DNA of 64,000 nucleotides from Candidatus Hydrogenedentota bacterium. Its GTDB lineage: Bacteria; Hydrogenedentota; Hydrogenedentia; Hydrogenedentales; CAITNO01. The DNA lies in contig JAAYBR010000062.1 in assembly GCA_012730045.1 (NCBI GenBank), positions 1 through 64,000 of the forward strand, given 5' to 3'. A program made the position numbers and the translations under genes. Shown piece by piece: positions 1-8,506 of the stretch (position 1 is the first letter of the stretch; each line of letters starts with the position of its first letter). The notes beneath the pieces are model-generated. The model searched no databases and was not told where the DNA came from. It worked only from the letters and a program-made list of their open reading frames with translations.

Positions 1-159
1 CGGCGGCCTTGTCTTTGGGTTTCGCGCCGGCCCGGTGTTTGAAAGGAAGACAAGGCCAGCGGGACGCTGGCGGTACGGGGGGCAGAAGACAGGGCCAGCG
101 GGACGCTGGCGGTACGGGGGGCAGAAGACAGGGCCAGCGGGACGCTGGCGGTACGGGGG
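1..159. repeat. REP array upstream of the RAYT gene
   Basis: Positions 1-16 hold an inverted half-element (ending CCTTGTCTT). Three direct copies follow at about 45-80, 82-119 and 121-158, the last two exactly 39 bp apart. Each copy carries the palindrome GCCAGCG-GGA-CGCTGGC, a 7-bp perfect stem with a GGA loop, preceded by GAAGACA and followed by GGTACGG. The 39-bp spacing equals 13 codons, so the frame stays open through the repeats, but this is not coding evidence. RAYT genes are known to sit among the REP hairpins they process, which fits this arrangement. Confidence 0.85.
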
Positions 160-175
160 CGGTCAGGCGGGGGGT

Positions 176-181
176 TATACT
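176..181 (+). promoter_or_regulatory. Putative -10 element for the RAYT gene
   Basis: TATACT lies 16 bases before the chosen ATG at 198. A purine-rich Shine-Dalgarno (GGGAGGG, about 186-192) lies between them. No convincing -35 is visible in the repeat DNA upstream. Confidence 0.4.
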
Positions 182-197
182 ATGCGGGAGGGCGCTT

Positions 198-884
198 ATG
201 GACGACAATCTGGACATCGCGTATCCCAGAGACAGTGAAGACGCCTCGAAACGCGGGCGCAAGAAACTGCCGCATTGGGAGTTGGAAGGGGGCTGTTACG
301 CAGTCACGTTCCGGCTGGGGGACTCGTTGCCACGGGCGGTGCTGGACTCTTTTCTTCAGGAGCGGAACGCCCTCGCCGCAGCCCTGCAGGAGAAGGGGGA
401 ACTGACCCGCGCCGAAGAACTGTCTCTGGCGCGCGTGATGAATGACAAGGTGGAGTCCTGGCTGGACGCGGGGCGCGGGGCCTGTCCCCTCCGGAAGCCG
501 GAGGTCGCCGCCGTGGTGGCGGAGGCGCTACGTTCCTTTCACGGAGAGCGATACCGGCTTGTGGCCTGGTGTGTCATGCCGAACCATGTGCACGCCGTGG
601 TGCAGCCGCTCGGACAGATCACCCTTGAGCGGGTGATGCACTCGTGGAAGTCGTATACCGCACACAGGTGCAACAAGGTCCTCGGGAAGTCCGGCGGTTT
701 TTGGCAGCGGGAGAGTTATGACCGACTGCTGCGAAATGCCGAAGAGTTGGAGCATGCCGTTGAATACGCGCTCACCAATCCGGAGCATGCCGGATTGACG
801 GGGTGGCCGTGGCGGGGGCTGATGAGGGGGCTGGAATTGAGGATGGGGCTGCGGCCTTGGCCGACGCCGCTGCAGCGGTATTGA
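198..884 (+). CDS. REP-associated tyrosine transposase (RAYT, Y1_Tnp family)
   Basis: This 228-residue protein looks like a single-strand DNA transposase of the HUH Y1 class that handles REP hairpins. The HUH-type pair is H130 and H132 in CVMPNHVHAVV, and the likely nucleophile is Y174 in FWQRESYDRLL. The size and the motif order (HxH, then GGFWQRESYDR, then EYALTNPEHAGL) match RAYTs rather than IS200 transposases. The ATG at 198 has a good Shine-Dalgarno. The longer open frame upstream is only the in-frame 39-bp repeat. Hairpin repeats flank it on both sides (three direct copies each side, plus an inverted copy downstream), as expected for a domesticated RAYT with its substrates. Family assignment is firm; activity is inferred. 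Confidence 0.9.
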   Translation: MDDNLDIAYPRDSEDASKRGRKKLPHWELEGGCYAVTFRLGDSLPRAVLDSFLQERNALAAALQEKGELTRAEELSLARVMNDKVESWLDAGRGACPLRKPEVAAVVAEALRSFHGERYRLVAWCVMPNHVHAVVQPLGQITLERVMHSWKSYTAHRCNKVLGKSGGFWQRESYDRLLRNAEELEHAVEYALTNPEHAGLTGWPWRGLMRGLELRMGLRPWPTPLQRY

Positions 885-893
885 TTGGTGCGG

Positions 894-1061
894 AGAAGAC
901 GAGGCCAGCGGGACGCTGGCGGTACGGCAGGGCGAAGACGAGGCCAGCGGGACGCTGGCGGTACGGTAAGGCGGAAGACAGGGCCAGCGGGACGCTGGCG
1001 GTACGGGGGTGGGCAGGCGGGGCTGTTCCGTACCGCCGCCGTCCCGGCGGCCTTGTCTTTG
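894..1061. repeat. REP array downstream of the RAYT gene
   Basis: Three direct copies (about 894-926, 932-965 and 972-1005) repeat the GCCAGCG-GGA-CGCTGGC hairpin with GAAGAC before it and GGTACGG after it. An inverted copy at 1027-1061 has the different but still perfect stem GCCGCCG-TCC-CGGCGGC and ends CCTTGTCTT, the reverse complement of AAGACAAGG. The array mirrors the one upstream of the transposase. Confidence 0.85.
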
Positions 1062-1098
1062 CCTTTCTTTCGGGCTTTCGCCCGTGGGGGCGCGCTGG

Positions 1099-1104
1099 TA
1101 TAAT
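1099..1104 (+). promoter_or_regulatory. Consensus -10 element placing transcription start at the ATG
   Basis: A perfect TATAAT ends at 1104. A start point 7-8 bases downstream falls on the ATG at 1112, so the glycosyltransferase mRNA may be leaderless. No Shine-Dalgarno precedes that ATG, which agrees. Confidence 0.5.
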
Positions 1105-1111
1105 GCCTCCC

Positions 1112-2098
1112 ATGAAACTGATCATCCAGATTCCGTGCTACAACGAGGAGGAGACCCTCGGCGTCACGCTGGACGCGCTGCCGCACAGCCTGCCGGGGGT
1201 GGACACGGTGGAGTGGCTGGTGGTGGATGACGGGTCCACGGACCGGACGGCGGAGGTGGCGCGGGCGCGCGGGGTGGACCATGTCATCCGGTTCCGCACG
1301 AACCGGGGACTGGCGCGGGCGTTCATGGCGGGGCTGGACGCCTGCATCGCCCGGGGGGCGGACATCATTGTCAACACGGACGCGGACAACCAGTACAACG
1401 CGGCGGACATCCCCGCGCTGATCGCGCCGATCCTGCGGAACGAGGCGGAGATTGTGGTGGGGGCGCGGCCGATTGACGAGGTGGCGCACTGGTCGCCGCT
1501 GAAGAAGCTGCTGCAGAAGGCCGGGTCGTGGGTGGTGCGGGTGGCCAGCAAGACCAGCATCCCCGACGCGCCCAGCGGATTCCGCGCCATGAGCCGCGAC
1601 GCGGCGCTGCGGCTGAACGTCTTCGGCGACTACACGTACACGCTGGAGACGATCATCCAGGCGGGCCGGAAGAACATGGCCATCACCTCGGTGCCCGTGC
1701 GGACGAACCCCGACCTGCGCCCGTCCCGGCTGGTCCGCAACATCCCGTCCTATGTCCAGCGCTCGCTGTTCACCATCGTGCGCATCCTGATGACCTACCG
1801 GCCCTTCCGGTTCTTCGCCTTTCCGGGCGTCTTTCTGTTCTTCGTGGGCACCCTGCCCGCCGTCCGGTTCCTCTTTCTCTACTGGCAGGGCCGGGGCTTT
1901 GGAAACATCCAGTCCCTGCTGTTCGGGGTGCTGTTCATGGGCACGGGCGCGGCGCTGGTGGTGGTCGGGCTGCTGGCCGACCTCATCGGGATCAACCGGC
2001 AGCTCATGGAGGAGATCCGGTGGCGGCTGCGCCAGATGCAGTTGAACGAGCGGACCGGCGCGCCGGAGGAGGTTCCGCCGTCCCGGCGCGGTGACTGA
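1112..2098 (+). CDS. Membrane-anchored GT2 family glycosyltransferase (DPM1/GtrB-like)
   Basis: The 328-residue protein opens with a classic GT-A fold: IPCYNEEETLG, then VVDDGSTDRT with D39 and D40 for nucleotide binding, then a metal-binding DxD at D90/D92 in NTDADNQY. The C-terminal third holds two membrane helices (FFAFPGVFLFFVGTLP and LLFGVLFMGTGAALVVVG) followed by a charged tail. This architecture is typical of enzymes that move a sugar from a nucleotide donor to polyprenyl phosphate at the membrane. The donor cannot be read from sequence. The ATG at 1112 is preferred over 1103 because the -10 box overlaps the earlier one. It is followed after 33 bases by the propeller gene and may be co-transcribed with it. 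Confidence 0.88.
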   Translation: MKLIIQIPCYNEEETLGVTLDALPHSLPGVDTVEWLVVDDGSTDRTAEVARARGVDHVIRFRTNRGLARAFMAGLDACIARGADIIVNTDADNQYNAADIPALIAPILRNEAEIVVGARPIDEVAHWSPLKKLLQKAGSWVVRVASKTSIPDAPSGFRAMSRDAALRLNVFGDYTYTLETIIQAGRKNMAITSVPVRTNPDLRPSRLVRNIPSYVQRSLFTIVRILMTYRPFRFFAFPGVFLFFVGTLPAVRFLFLYWQGRGFGNIQSLLFGVLFMGTGAALVVVGLLADLIGINRQLMEEIRWRLRQMQLNERTGAPEEVPPSRRGD

Positions 2099-2131
2099 GT
2101 TGCGGCGGGTGCGCCCGCCGATGGAGGACAC

Positions 2132-3226
2132 ATGGGCTTTTCCTCTTCCTGCCTGGTTGCCGCGCTGCTTCTCGGCGCGGTTTCCGGCGAGATGGCGTTT
2201 CTTTCCGGATCGGACCCCGCGACCCGGCGCGCGGCGGTGCTCGACACGGCGACCGGCGCGGTCGCGCCCGTGGGGCCGGGGGCCAGCGACGGCGCGCCGG
2301 TGTGGGCCCCCGGCGGGGCGCGGCTGGCGTTTTCAACGAAGGGGGAGGAGGGGCTGGAAATCTGGGTGACCGGCCCTGACGGCGGCGACCGGCGCCTTCT
2401 CCGCATGGGGGAGGAGAGCCTTTCCGCGCCCCGGTGGTCCGCCGACGGCGCCAAGATCGCCTGCATCGCCGAGGGCCCCGGAACGGGCGGGCGCGTGGTG
2501 GTGTTTGATGTTGCGTCCGGGGAGTCCGCGTTCTGGGGGGGCGAGGGCGTGCGCGCGGCGCGGCCCGTGTGGCTGCCCTCCACGGATCTGATGCAGGCGC
2601 TGGATCCGGAAAGCCAGTCGGAGACGGCGGAGAAACTGGCCCCCCTGAAGGAGGAGGCCCTGCGCGACGGCGCGCTGCTGGCCGCGGGCATCTTCGGCGA
2701 AAAGCGGATCAGCACCGAGCTGGTGCTGGTCACGCGCACGCAGACCGTGCCCCTGCTTCCCCTGCTGGTGAAGGACTCCGCGCGTTTCGCCGAGTGGTCC
2801 GTGGAGTCCGACCGCAAGGGCCGGCAGCTCGCCTACGAGTCCAACGACGGCGGCGACCGGGAACTCTACGTCCTGGGCCGCCGCGGCATCACCAACGTGA
2901 GCAACCACCGCGCCGCCGACTGGAACCCCGTGTGGTCGGATGACTACCAGTGGCTCGCCTTCGAGTCGTTCCGCGGCGGCCGCCGGGGGGTCTACCGCGT
3001 GCTGGTGGGCACGGGCAACGTGCTGCCCGTGGCCGTGCGGGAGGCCGCCGACTGCTGGGCCCCCGCCTGGTCGCCCGATGACGAGTGGATCGCCTTTGTT
3101 TCCGACGAGGAGGGCGCTCCCCAGATATTCGCCGTCGGGCCGGCGGGCGGCGAGGCCGTGCGTCTCACGGACGGCAAAGAGGGAGCGCTCGCCCCGGCAT
3201 GGCGTCCCAAGCCGGAGAAGGACTGA
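2132..3226 (+). CDS. Exported PD40/TolB-type beta-propeller protein
   Basis: The 364-residue product begins with a plausible signal peptide (MGFSSSCLVAALLLGAVSG). It contains repeated WSPDG-like blades: VWAPGGARLAFS, RWSADGAKIACI, VWSDDYQWLAFES and AWSPDDEWIAFVSDEEG. Such PD40 blades form TolB-like propellers that usually bind proteins or ligands in the periplasm. The protein is shorter than TolB and lacks its N-terminal domain, so it should not be called tolB. GGAGGA sits seven bases before the ATG. The metallophosphoesterase gene starts four bases after its stop, so the two are probably one transcript. Substrate or partner is unknown. Confidence 0.8.
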   Translation: MGFSSSCLVAALLLGAVSGEMAFLSGSDPATRRAAVLDTATGAVAPVGPGASDGAPVWAPGGARLAFSTKGEEGLEIWVTGPDGGDRRLLRMGEESLSAPRWSADGAKIACIAEGPGTGGRVVVFDVASGESAFWGGEGVRAARPVWLPSTDLMQALDPESQSETAEKLAPLKEEALRDGALLAAGIFGEKRISTELVLVTRTQTVPLLPLLVKDSARFAEWSVESDRKGRQLAYESNDGGDRELYVLGRRGITNVSNHRAADWNPVWSDDYQWLAFESFRGGRRGVYRVLVGTGNVLPVAVREAADCWAPAWSPDDEWIAFVSDEEGAPQIFAVGPAGGEAVRLTDGKEGALAPAWRPKPEKD

Positions 3227-3230
3227 CAGG

Positions 3231-4325
3231 ATGACCAAGCAATCCACCATGGCCGTCCGGCATGCGTTCCGCACCGCACTCTGCGCGGGGGTGCTTTGCC
3301 TTCTGATGCTGGGGTCCGCCCCCGCATCCGCGCGCGAGGCCGACGGCACGCTCGGATTGATCCGCCGCCCGAACAACGGCATGCCCGCCCTGGTCACCCC
3401 CGGGGGCTCCTTTGAGGCCGTGCTGCTGGGCGAGGCGGAGCTGCGGCTCGCGCAGGGGGACCGGGAATGGCCCCTTTCCCCGTCGTGGACCGCCCTGCCC
3501 GGAGGCCGACACGCGGCGACCTGCGCGGTGCCCGCAGATGTCCCCCCCGGCCCCTGCGTGCTGCGCGCGGCCGCCGAAGGCGTCACCGACGAGAACGCAC
3601 GCGCCGTGTGGGTTCTCGCCGAGTTCCCGAAGGAATACTACGTTGCGGCGCACCTCAGCGACACGCATATCGGCAAAGAGCGCTACGAGCGGTCCTCCGA
3701 TGACATTAACCGTGACCTCTTCGCCGAGGTGAACCGGAGCGACGCGGCGTTTGTGGCCGTGACCGGCGACCTCACCGAGAACGGGGATCCCGACCAGTTC
3801 CGGCGTTTTCTCGCCGTGCTGGACACGGCGACCCTGCCGTCCTTCGTCTGCGCGGGCAACCACGACCGCGACGCCGACGCCTACGAGCGATTCTTCGACA
3901 CATCCACCTACCTGTTCACTTTTGGGCGGGACGGGTATCTCGTCTACGACACGCGGGAATACCTCGTGGCCGACGACGAGGGCCCGCAGAACGGGCTGCT
4001 GCACCAATTCCGCCGGGCGCTCAAGCCGTCGCGGTGGACCGTGGGGCTCACGCACCGCCACGAGGACGGCATGGGCATGCGGGCCCAGTTGCTGCTCTAT
4101 GTGGACGAACCGCTCGATTTTCTGCTTCAAGGCCACACCCATACGGAGAATGAGCCCGGACAACGGGTTCCCTGGGGCACCACAATGCAGTACATTGTGC
4201 CCGCCGCCATAGACGGACATCTCCGGCTGCTGGATGTCACCGAACAGGGGGTGATCCCCCGCGCCGTGGCGCGTCCCGTGGAGACGGGGGCGCGCAGGGA
4301 CGGCCGGCAGGGACCGCCCCGCTGA
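3231..4325 (+). CDS. Exported calcineurin-like metallophosphoesterase
   Basis: This 364-residue protein has a signal peptide ending near SAPASA, a beta-rich N-terminal region of about 100 residues, and then a complete metallophosphoesterase domain. The dimetal motifs are all present: D144 and H146 in LSDTHIG, D180 in TGDLTENG, N210-H211-D212 in AGNHDRD, and H302/H304 in QGHTHTE. The family hydrolyses phosphomono- or diesters with two metal ions. The signal peptide places it outside the cytoplasm. A run of G and T bases follows the stop, but no clean terminator is visible. The substrate is not predictable. Confidence 0.85.
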   Translation: MTKQSTMAVRHAFRTALCAGVLCLLMLGSAPASAREADGTLGLIRRPNNGMPALVTPGGSFEAVLLGEAELRLAQGDREWPLSPSWTALPGGRHAATCAVPADVPPGPCVLRAAAEGVTDENARAVWVLAEFPKEYYVAAHLSDTHIGKERYERSSDDINRDLFAEVNRSDAAFVAVTGDLTENGDPDQFRRFLAVLDTATLPSFVCAGNHDRDADAYERFFDTSTYLFTFGRDGYLVYDTREYLVADDEGPQNGLLHQFRRALKPSRWTVGLTHRHEDGMGMRAQLLLYVDEPLDFLLQGHTHTENEPGQRVPWGTTMQYIVPAAIDGHLRLLDVTEQGVIPRAVARPVETGARRDGRQGPPR

Positions 4326-4524
4326 GCGTTGAGAAAGGCGTTTTTTGCGATGTGTGCGGTTTTTGCGGTTGGAAATGGGCGCACCGGAAATGGTATAAGA
4401 GACGCGGCGGGCGCGGGTGCGCCCGTTCTTTTCACCCCCACAGTACTCCGCGCCGGGGTTTCCCCGGCGTGAAAAACAAAGAAACCGCGATTTTGCGGGT
4501 TTTCTTGACAGTAAGGCGTACGTC

Positions 4525-6624
4525 ATGTTGGAAGCGTTACTCTATCCGGAAAGCATCGCCGTTATCGGTGCGTCAAAAAGTCCCGGCAAGGTCGGCTATG
4601 CCGTGCTGGACAACCTGATCAAGGCCGGCTTCAAGGGCCCGCTGATTCCGGTGAACCCCACGGCCGACGAAATCTTGGGCTTGCGCTGCCATAAAGATGT
4701 CCGCGACGCGGGCGTCAAGGTGGACCACAGCATCATTGTGGTGCCGAACAAGGCGGTGCTGGCGGCGGTGGAGGCGTCGGTGGCCGCCGGGGCGAGGGCC
4801 GTCACGGTGATCACGGCGGGGTTCAAAGAGGTGGGCGCCGAGGGCGCGGCGATGGAGCGCGAGGTGGCGGAGTACTGCCGCAAGCGCGGCGTGCGGATGC
4901 TCGGGCCGAACTGCCTGGGCCTGCTCAACACGCAGAACCATATGAACGCGTCCTTCGCGGCGCAGTTTCCGAAACCGGGCAGCATCTCGGTGCTGTCGCA
5001 GTCGGGCGCCCTGTGCACGGCGATTCTGGACTGGAGCGAGGGCCGCGGCGTCGGGCTGGCCAAGCTGCTGAGCATCGGGAACAAGGCGGATCTCTGCGAG
5101 ACGGACCTGCTGGAGTGCCTGGCGGACGACGACCAGACGCGGGTGATCGTGGCCTATCTTGAGAGCATCGCCTCCGGGCCGGAGTTCATCAAGGTGGCCG
5201 AGGCGGTCTCCGCGAAGAAGCCGGTTGTGGTGCTCAAGGCGGGCACCACGGCGGCGGGCGGCAAGGCGGCCTCCTCCCACACGGGCAGCCTGGCGGGCGC
5301 GGACATCGCCTACGGCGCGGCGTTCAAGCGCGCGGGCGTGGTGCGCGCGGAGAACTTCGAGGCGCTGTTCGACTACGCGCAGGCCTTCGCGACGCAGCCC
5401 CTTCCCAAGGGCGACCGGATCGTGGTGATCACCAACGCGGGCGGCCCCGGCATCATGGCGGCCGACGCGGTGGAAACCCTCGGCATGAAAATGGAGCCCC
5501 TCACCCCCGAGGTGGCCGAGCATGTGAAGAAGAACCTGGCGGCGGCGGCGAGCGTGGCGAACCCGGTGGACGTGCTGGGCGACGCGCCGCCGGAGAAATA
5601 CGCCATGGCGCTCGAGGCGGTGCTGGCGGACCCGAAGACGGACGGCGTGGTGGTCATCCTGACGCCGCAGGCCATGTCCGATCCGGACGCCACGGCGGAC
5701 GCGATCATCCAGGCGGCGGCGGCGTGCGACAAGCCGGTGCTCGCGTGCTTCATGGGCGGGTCCAACGTGCTCGGCGCGCGCGCGAAGTTTGTGGCGGGCG
5801 GGGTGCCGGACTACACCTCCCCCGAGCGGGCCGTGGCGGCGATGAAGGCCATGGTGGGCTACAGCGCATGGCGGAACCGCCCGCCGCGCATCGTGACGCG
5901 GTTCCCCGTGAACCGGCACCGGGTCGAGCGTGTGCTGGCGCGGCAGGCCCGGTCCAACCGCAAGGAGATGGGCGAGGTCGAGGCGAAGGAAATCCTGAAG
6001 GCCTACGACTTCAACGTGCTTCCCGGCGCGCTGGCGCGCACGGCGGAGGAGGCGGTGGCCATCGCGGAGCGCGCGGGCTACCCCGTGGCGATGAAGATCG
6101 TCTCGCCGGACATCCTGCACAAGTCCGACATGGGCGGCGTGAAGCTGAACCTTTCCAAACCGTCGGAGGTGATGGACGCCTTCGATCTCATGATGCTCCG
6201 CATCAGCCGCCGGGCGCCCGGCGCCCTGCTCCGCGGCGTCTACGTCGAGAAGATGGGGAAGCCCGGCCGCGAGGTCATCCTCGGGATGCACCGCGACCCG
6301 CAGTTCGGCCCCATGCTCATGTTCGGCCTCGGCGGCATCTTCGTCGAGGTGATGAAGGACGTGAGCTTCTATCTGGCCCCGCTGACCAGGTCGGAGGCCA
6401 TGGAGATGCTGAAGCGGACCCGGTCCTACGCGCTGCTGCGCGGCGCGCGGGGCCAGGCGGGCGTGGATCTGGACGTCATCGCGGGCGCGCTCCAGCGCAT
6501 CAGCCAGCTGGTGACGGACTTCCCGCAGATAGAAGAGATGGACATCAACCCGTTCATCGTGGGTGAAGCCGGCACCCTCCCCGTGGTGGCCGACGCGCGC
6601 ATGATCATTTCCGGAGTCGAGTAA
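4525..6624 (+). CDS. Acyl-CoA synthetase, ADP-forming (fused alpha-beta, AcdAB-like)
   Basis: The 699-residue protein has the alpha part first: a CoA-binding Rossmann domain (IAVIGASKSPGKVGY) and a succinyl-CoA-synthetase-like flavodoxin region with H252 in ASSHTGSLAG, probably the phosphorylated histidine. An ATP-grasp beta part follows from about residue 480 (YPVAMKIVSPDILHKSDMGG, then EEMDINPF near the end). Family members interconvert acyl-CoA, ADP and phosphate with free acid, CoA and ATP, so this can yield ATP from acetyl-CoA or branched acyl-CoA. The ATG at 4525 places the conserved LLYPESIAVIGAS at the N-terminus. A weak -10 (TATAAG, 4394-4399) lies upstream. The CoA-transferase gene begins one base after the stop codon. 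Confidence 0.9.
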   Translation: MLEALLYPESIAVIGASKSPGKVGYAVLDNLIKAGFKGPLIPVNPTADEILGLRCHKDVRDAGVKVDHSIIVVPNKAVLAAVEASVAAGARAVTVITAGFKEVGAEGAAMEREVAEYCRKRGVRMLGPNCLGLLNTQNHMNASFAAQFPKPGSISVLSQSGALCTAILDWSEGRGVGLAKLLSIGNKADLCETDLLECLADDDQTRVIVAYLESIASGPEFIKVAEAVSAKKPVVVLKAGTTAAGGKAASSHTGSLAGADIAYGAAFKRAGVVRAENFEALFDYAQAFATQPLPKGDRIVVITNAGGPGIMAADAVETLGMKMEPLTPEVAEHVKKNLAAAASVANPVDVLGDAPPEKYAMALEAVLADPKTDGVVVILTPQAMSDPDATADAIIQAAAACDKPVLACFMGGSNVLGARAKFVAGGVPDYTSPERAVAAMKAMVGYSAWRNRPPRIVTRFPVNRHRVERVLARQARSNRKEMGEVEAKEILKAYDFNVLPGALARTAEEAVAIAERAGYPVAMKIVSPDILHKSDMGGVKLNLSKPSEVMDAFDLMMLRISRRAPGALLRGVYVEKMGKPGREVILGMHRDPQFGPMLMFGLGGIFVEVMKDVSFYLAPLTRSEAMEMLKRTRSYALLRGARGQAGVDLDVIAGALQRISQLVTDFPQIEEMDINPFIVGEAGTLPVVADARMIISGVE

Positions 6625-6625
6625 C

Positions 6626-8506
6626 ATGAGCACCGAGACCAAGAAGCCGAGTTACAACGTGAATTGGCAGCAGGACTACGCGGAGATGGTTGTCACCTCC
6701 GCCGAGGCGGTCCGCAGCATCCAGCCGGGCATGCGCGTCTTTCTGGGCACCGGCTGCGCCACGCCGCTGGAGCTGGTGCGCGCCCTGGTCGCCCGGGCGG
6801 GCGAGCTGGCCGACATCGAGATCGTGCAGCTGCTGACCCGCGGCGACGCCCCCTACGCCACCAGCGATCTGGCGAGCTGCTTCCCCGTGAACAGCTTTTT
6901 CATCTCCGCCAACGTGCGCGGCATCATCCAGCAGGGCATGGGCGACTACACCCCCATCTTCCTGTCGGACATCCCGCGCCTCTTCCGGTCGGGCCGCCTC
7001 CCCCTCGATGTGGCGATGATCCAGGTCACCCCGCCCGACGAGAACGGCCTGTGCAGCCTGGGCGTGTCGGTGGACATCACGCGCAGCGCCGCCGAAAACG
7101 CGCGCATCGTGATCGCGCAGGTCAACCCGCAGATGCCGCGCACCCTGGGCAACGCCAGCGTGCACGTCTATGACCTGGACTACATGGTCCCCGTGGACGC
7201 CCCGATCATCGAGGAGCCCGCACCCGCCTACCGGGAGGGCACCGAGGAGATCGGCGAATTCCTCGCCGGCCTTGTCGAGGACGGGTCCACGGTCCAGCTG
7301 GGCATCGGCCGCGTCCCGCAGGCCGTCGCCAAGTTTCTCCGGGACAAGAAGGAGCTCGGCATCCACACCGAGATGCTCACGGACGCCATCATTGACCTGG
7401 TGGAGTCCGGCGTCATCACGGGCGCGAAAAAGACCCTCGACCGCGGCAAGATCGTCGCCAGTTTCGTCATGGGCTCCCAGCGCCTCTACGACCTGGTGGA
7501 CAACAACCCCGTCTTCTCCTTCAACCCCACCGAGTATGTGAACGACCCGCACGTGATCAGCCGCCAGAACAAGATGGTCGCCATCAATGTGGGCCTCGAG
7601 GTGGACCTCACCGGCCAGGTCTGCGCCGACTCCATCGGGCACCAGTTCTACTCCGGCATCGGCGGCCAGGTGGATTTCAACCGCGGCGCCGCGCGCTCGG
7701 AGAACGGCAAGGCCGTCATCGCCCTGCACTCCACCACGGGCGAGGGCAAGTCCCGCATCGTCTCCACCCTGACCCACGGGGCGGGCGTGGTCACCACCCG
7801 CGGCGACGTCCACTACGTGGTCACGGAGCACGGCGTGGCTTACCTCCACGGCAAGAGCATCCAGGAGCGCGCCCTGGCCCTCATCAGCATCGCGCACCCG
7901 GACTACCGCGAGCAGCTGCTCAAGGACGCCATCGGGATGCGCTATGTGCGCGCCGAGATGCAGGACTACAGCGGAAAGATCACCGTGGGCCCCAAGGAAA
8001 CCCGGACGACCATGCTGCTCGACGACGGCGCGCAGCTCACCATCCGGCCGATCCACCCCACCGACGAGCTCGCTCTCCGCGAGCTGTTCTACGCCCTCTC
8101 CCAGAAGTCCATCTACACCCGCTTCATGAGCCGCATGAAATGGGTCCCCCGCAAGCAGGTCAAGGACTTCGTCTACATTGACCACCGCAACGAGGTCTCC
8201 ATCGTGGCGACCGTCCCGTCTGCGGACGGCGGCGACATCGTGGCCCTTGGCGGCTACTATCTCAACCCGCGCACCAACCGGGCCGAGGTCGCCTTCACGG
8301 TTCACGACGATTACCAGAACCGGCACATTGGCACCTTCCTCTTCAAGCAGCTGGTCACCATTGCCCGCAGAAACGGCATCGCCGGGTTCACCGCCGAGGT
8401 CCTCGACGAGAACAAGGCCATGCAGGCCGTGTTCAACAACTGCGGCCTCAAGACCGAGAGCAAGCTCGTTGAGGGCGTTTTCCACTACACCATGCAGTTT
8501 GACTGA
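6626..8506 (+). CDS. Acyl-CoA hydrolase/CoA-transferase fused to a GNAT acetyltransferase
   Basis: Residues 1 to about 450 match the acetyl-CoA hydrolase/4-hydroxybutyrate CoA-transferase family, with the C-terminal signature VTEHGVAYLHGKSIQERALALI and a preceding GIGGQVDF segment. From about residue 465 (LTIRPIHPTDELALRELF) a GNAT domain begins, with an acetyl-CoA loop at YQNRHIGTFLFKQL and a closing NNCGLKTESKL strand. The first part would move CoA between short acids or hydrolyse acyl-CoA. The second part would acetylate a protein or small molecule. It starts one base after the ADP-forming synthetase, so the pair is surely co-expressed. Other organisms have this fusion too, but the acetylation target is unknown. 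Confidence 0.88.
   Translation: MSTETKKPSYNVNWQQDYAEMVVTSAEAVRSIQPGMRVFLGTGCATPLELVRALVARAGELADIEIVQLLTRGDAPYATSDLASCFPVNSFFISANVRGIIQQGMGDYTPIFLSDIPRLFRSGRLPLDVAMIQVTPPDENGLCSLGVSVDITRSAAENARIVIAQVNPQMPRTLGNASVHVYDLDYMVPVDAPIIEEPAPAYREGTEEIGEFLAGLVEDGSTVQLGIGRVPQAVAKFLRDKKELGIHTEMLTDAIIDLVESGVITGAKKTLDRGKIVASFVMGSQRLYDLVDNNPVFSFNPTEYVNDPHVISRQNKMVAINVGLEVDLTGQVCADSIGHQFYSGIGGQVDFNRGAARSENGKAVIALHSTTGEGKSRIVSTLTHGAGVVTTRGDVHYVVTEHGVAYLHGKSIQERALALISIAHPDYREQLLKDAIGMRYVRAEMQDYSGKITVGPKETRTTMLLDDGAQLTIRPIHPTDELALRELFYALSQKSIYTRFMSRMKWVPRKQVKDFVYIDHRNEVSIVATVPSADGGDIVALGGYYLNPRTNRAEVAFTVHDDYQNRHIGTFLFKQLVTIARRNGIAGFTAEVLDENKAMQAVFNNCGLKTESKLVEGVFHYTMQFD

Noticed and set aside
9-197. N-terminal extension of the RAYT protein
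   Set aside because: The frame stays open only because the repeat unit is 39 bp (13 codons). The ATG at 198 has a Shine-Dalgarno and gives a normal RAYT length.
2132-3226. tolB
   Set aside because: PD40 blades are present, but the TolB N-terminal domain and pal/tol neighbours are missing.
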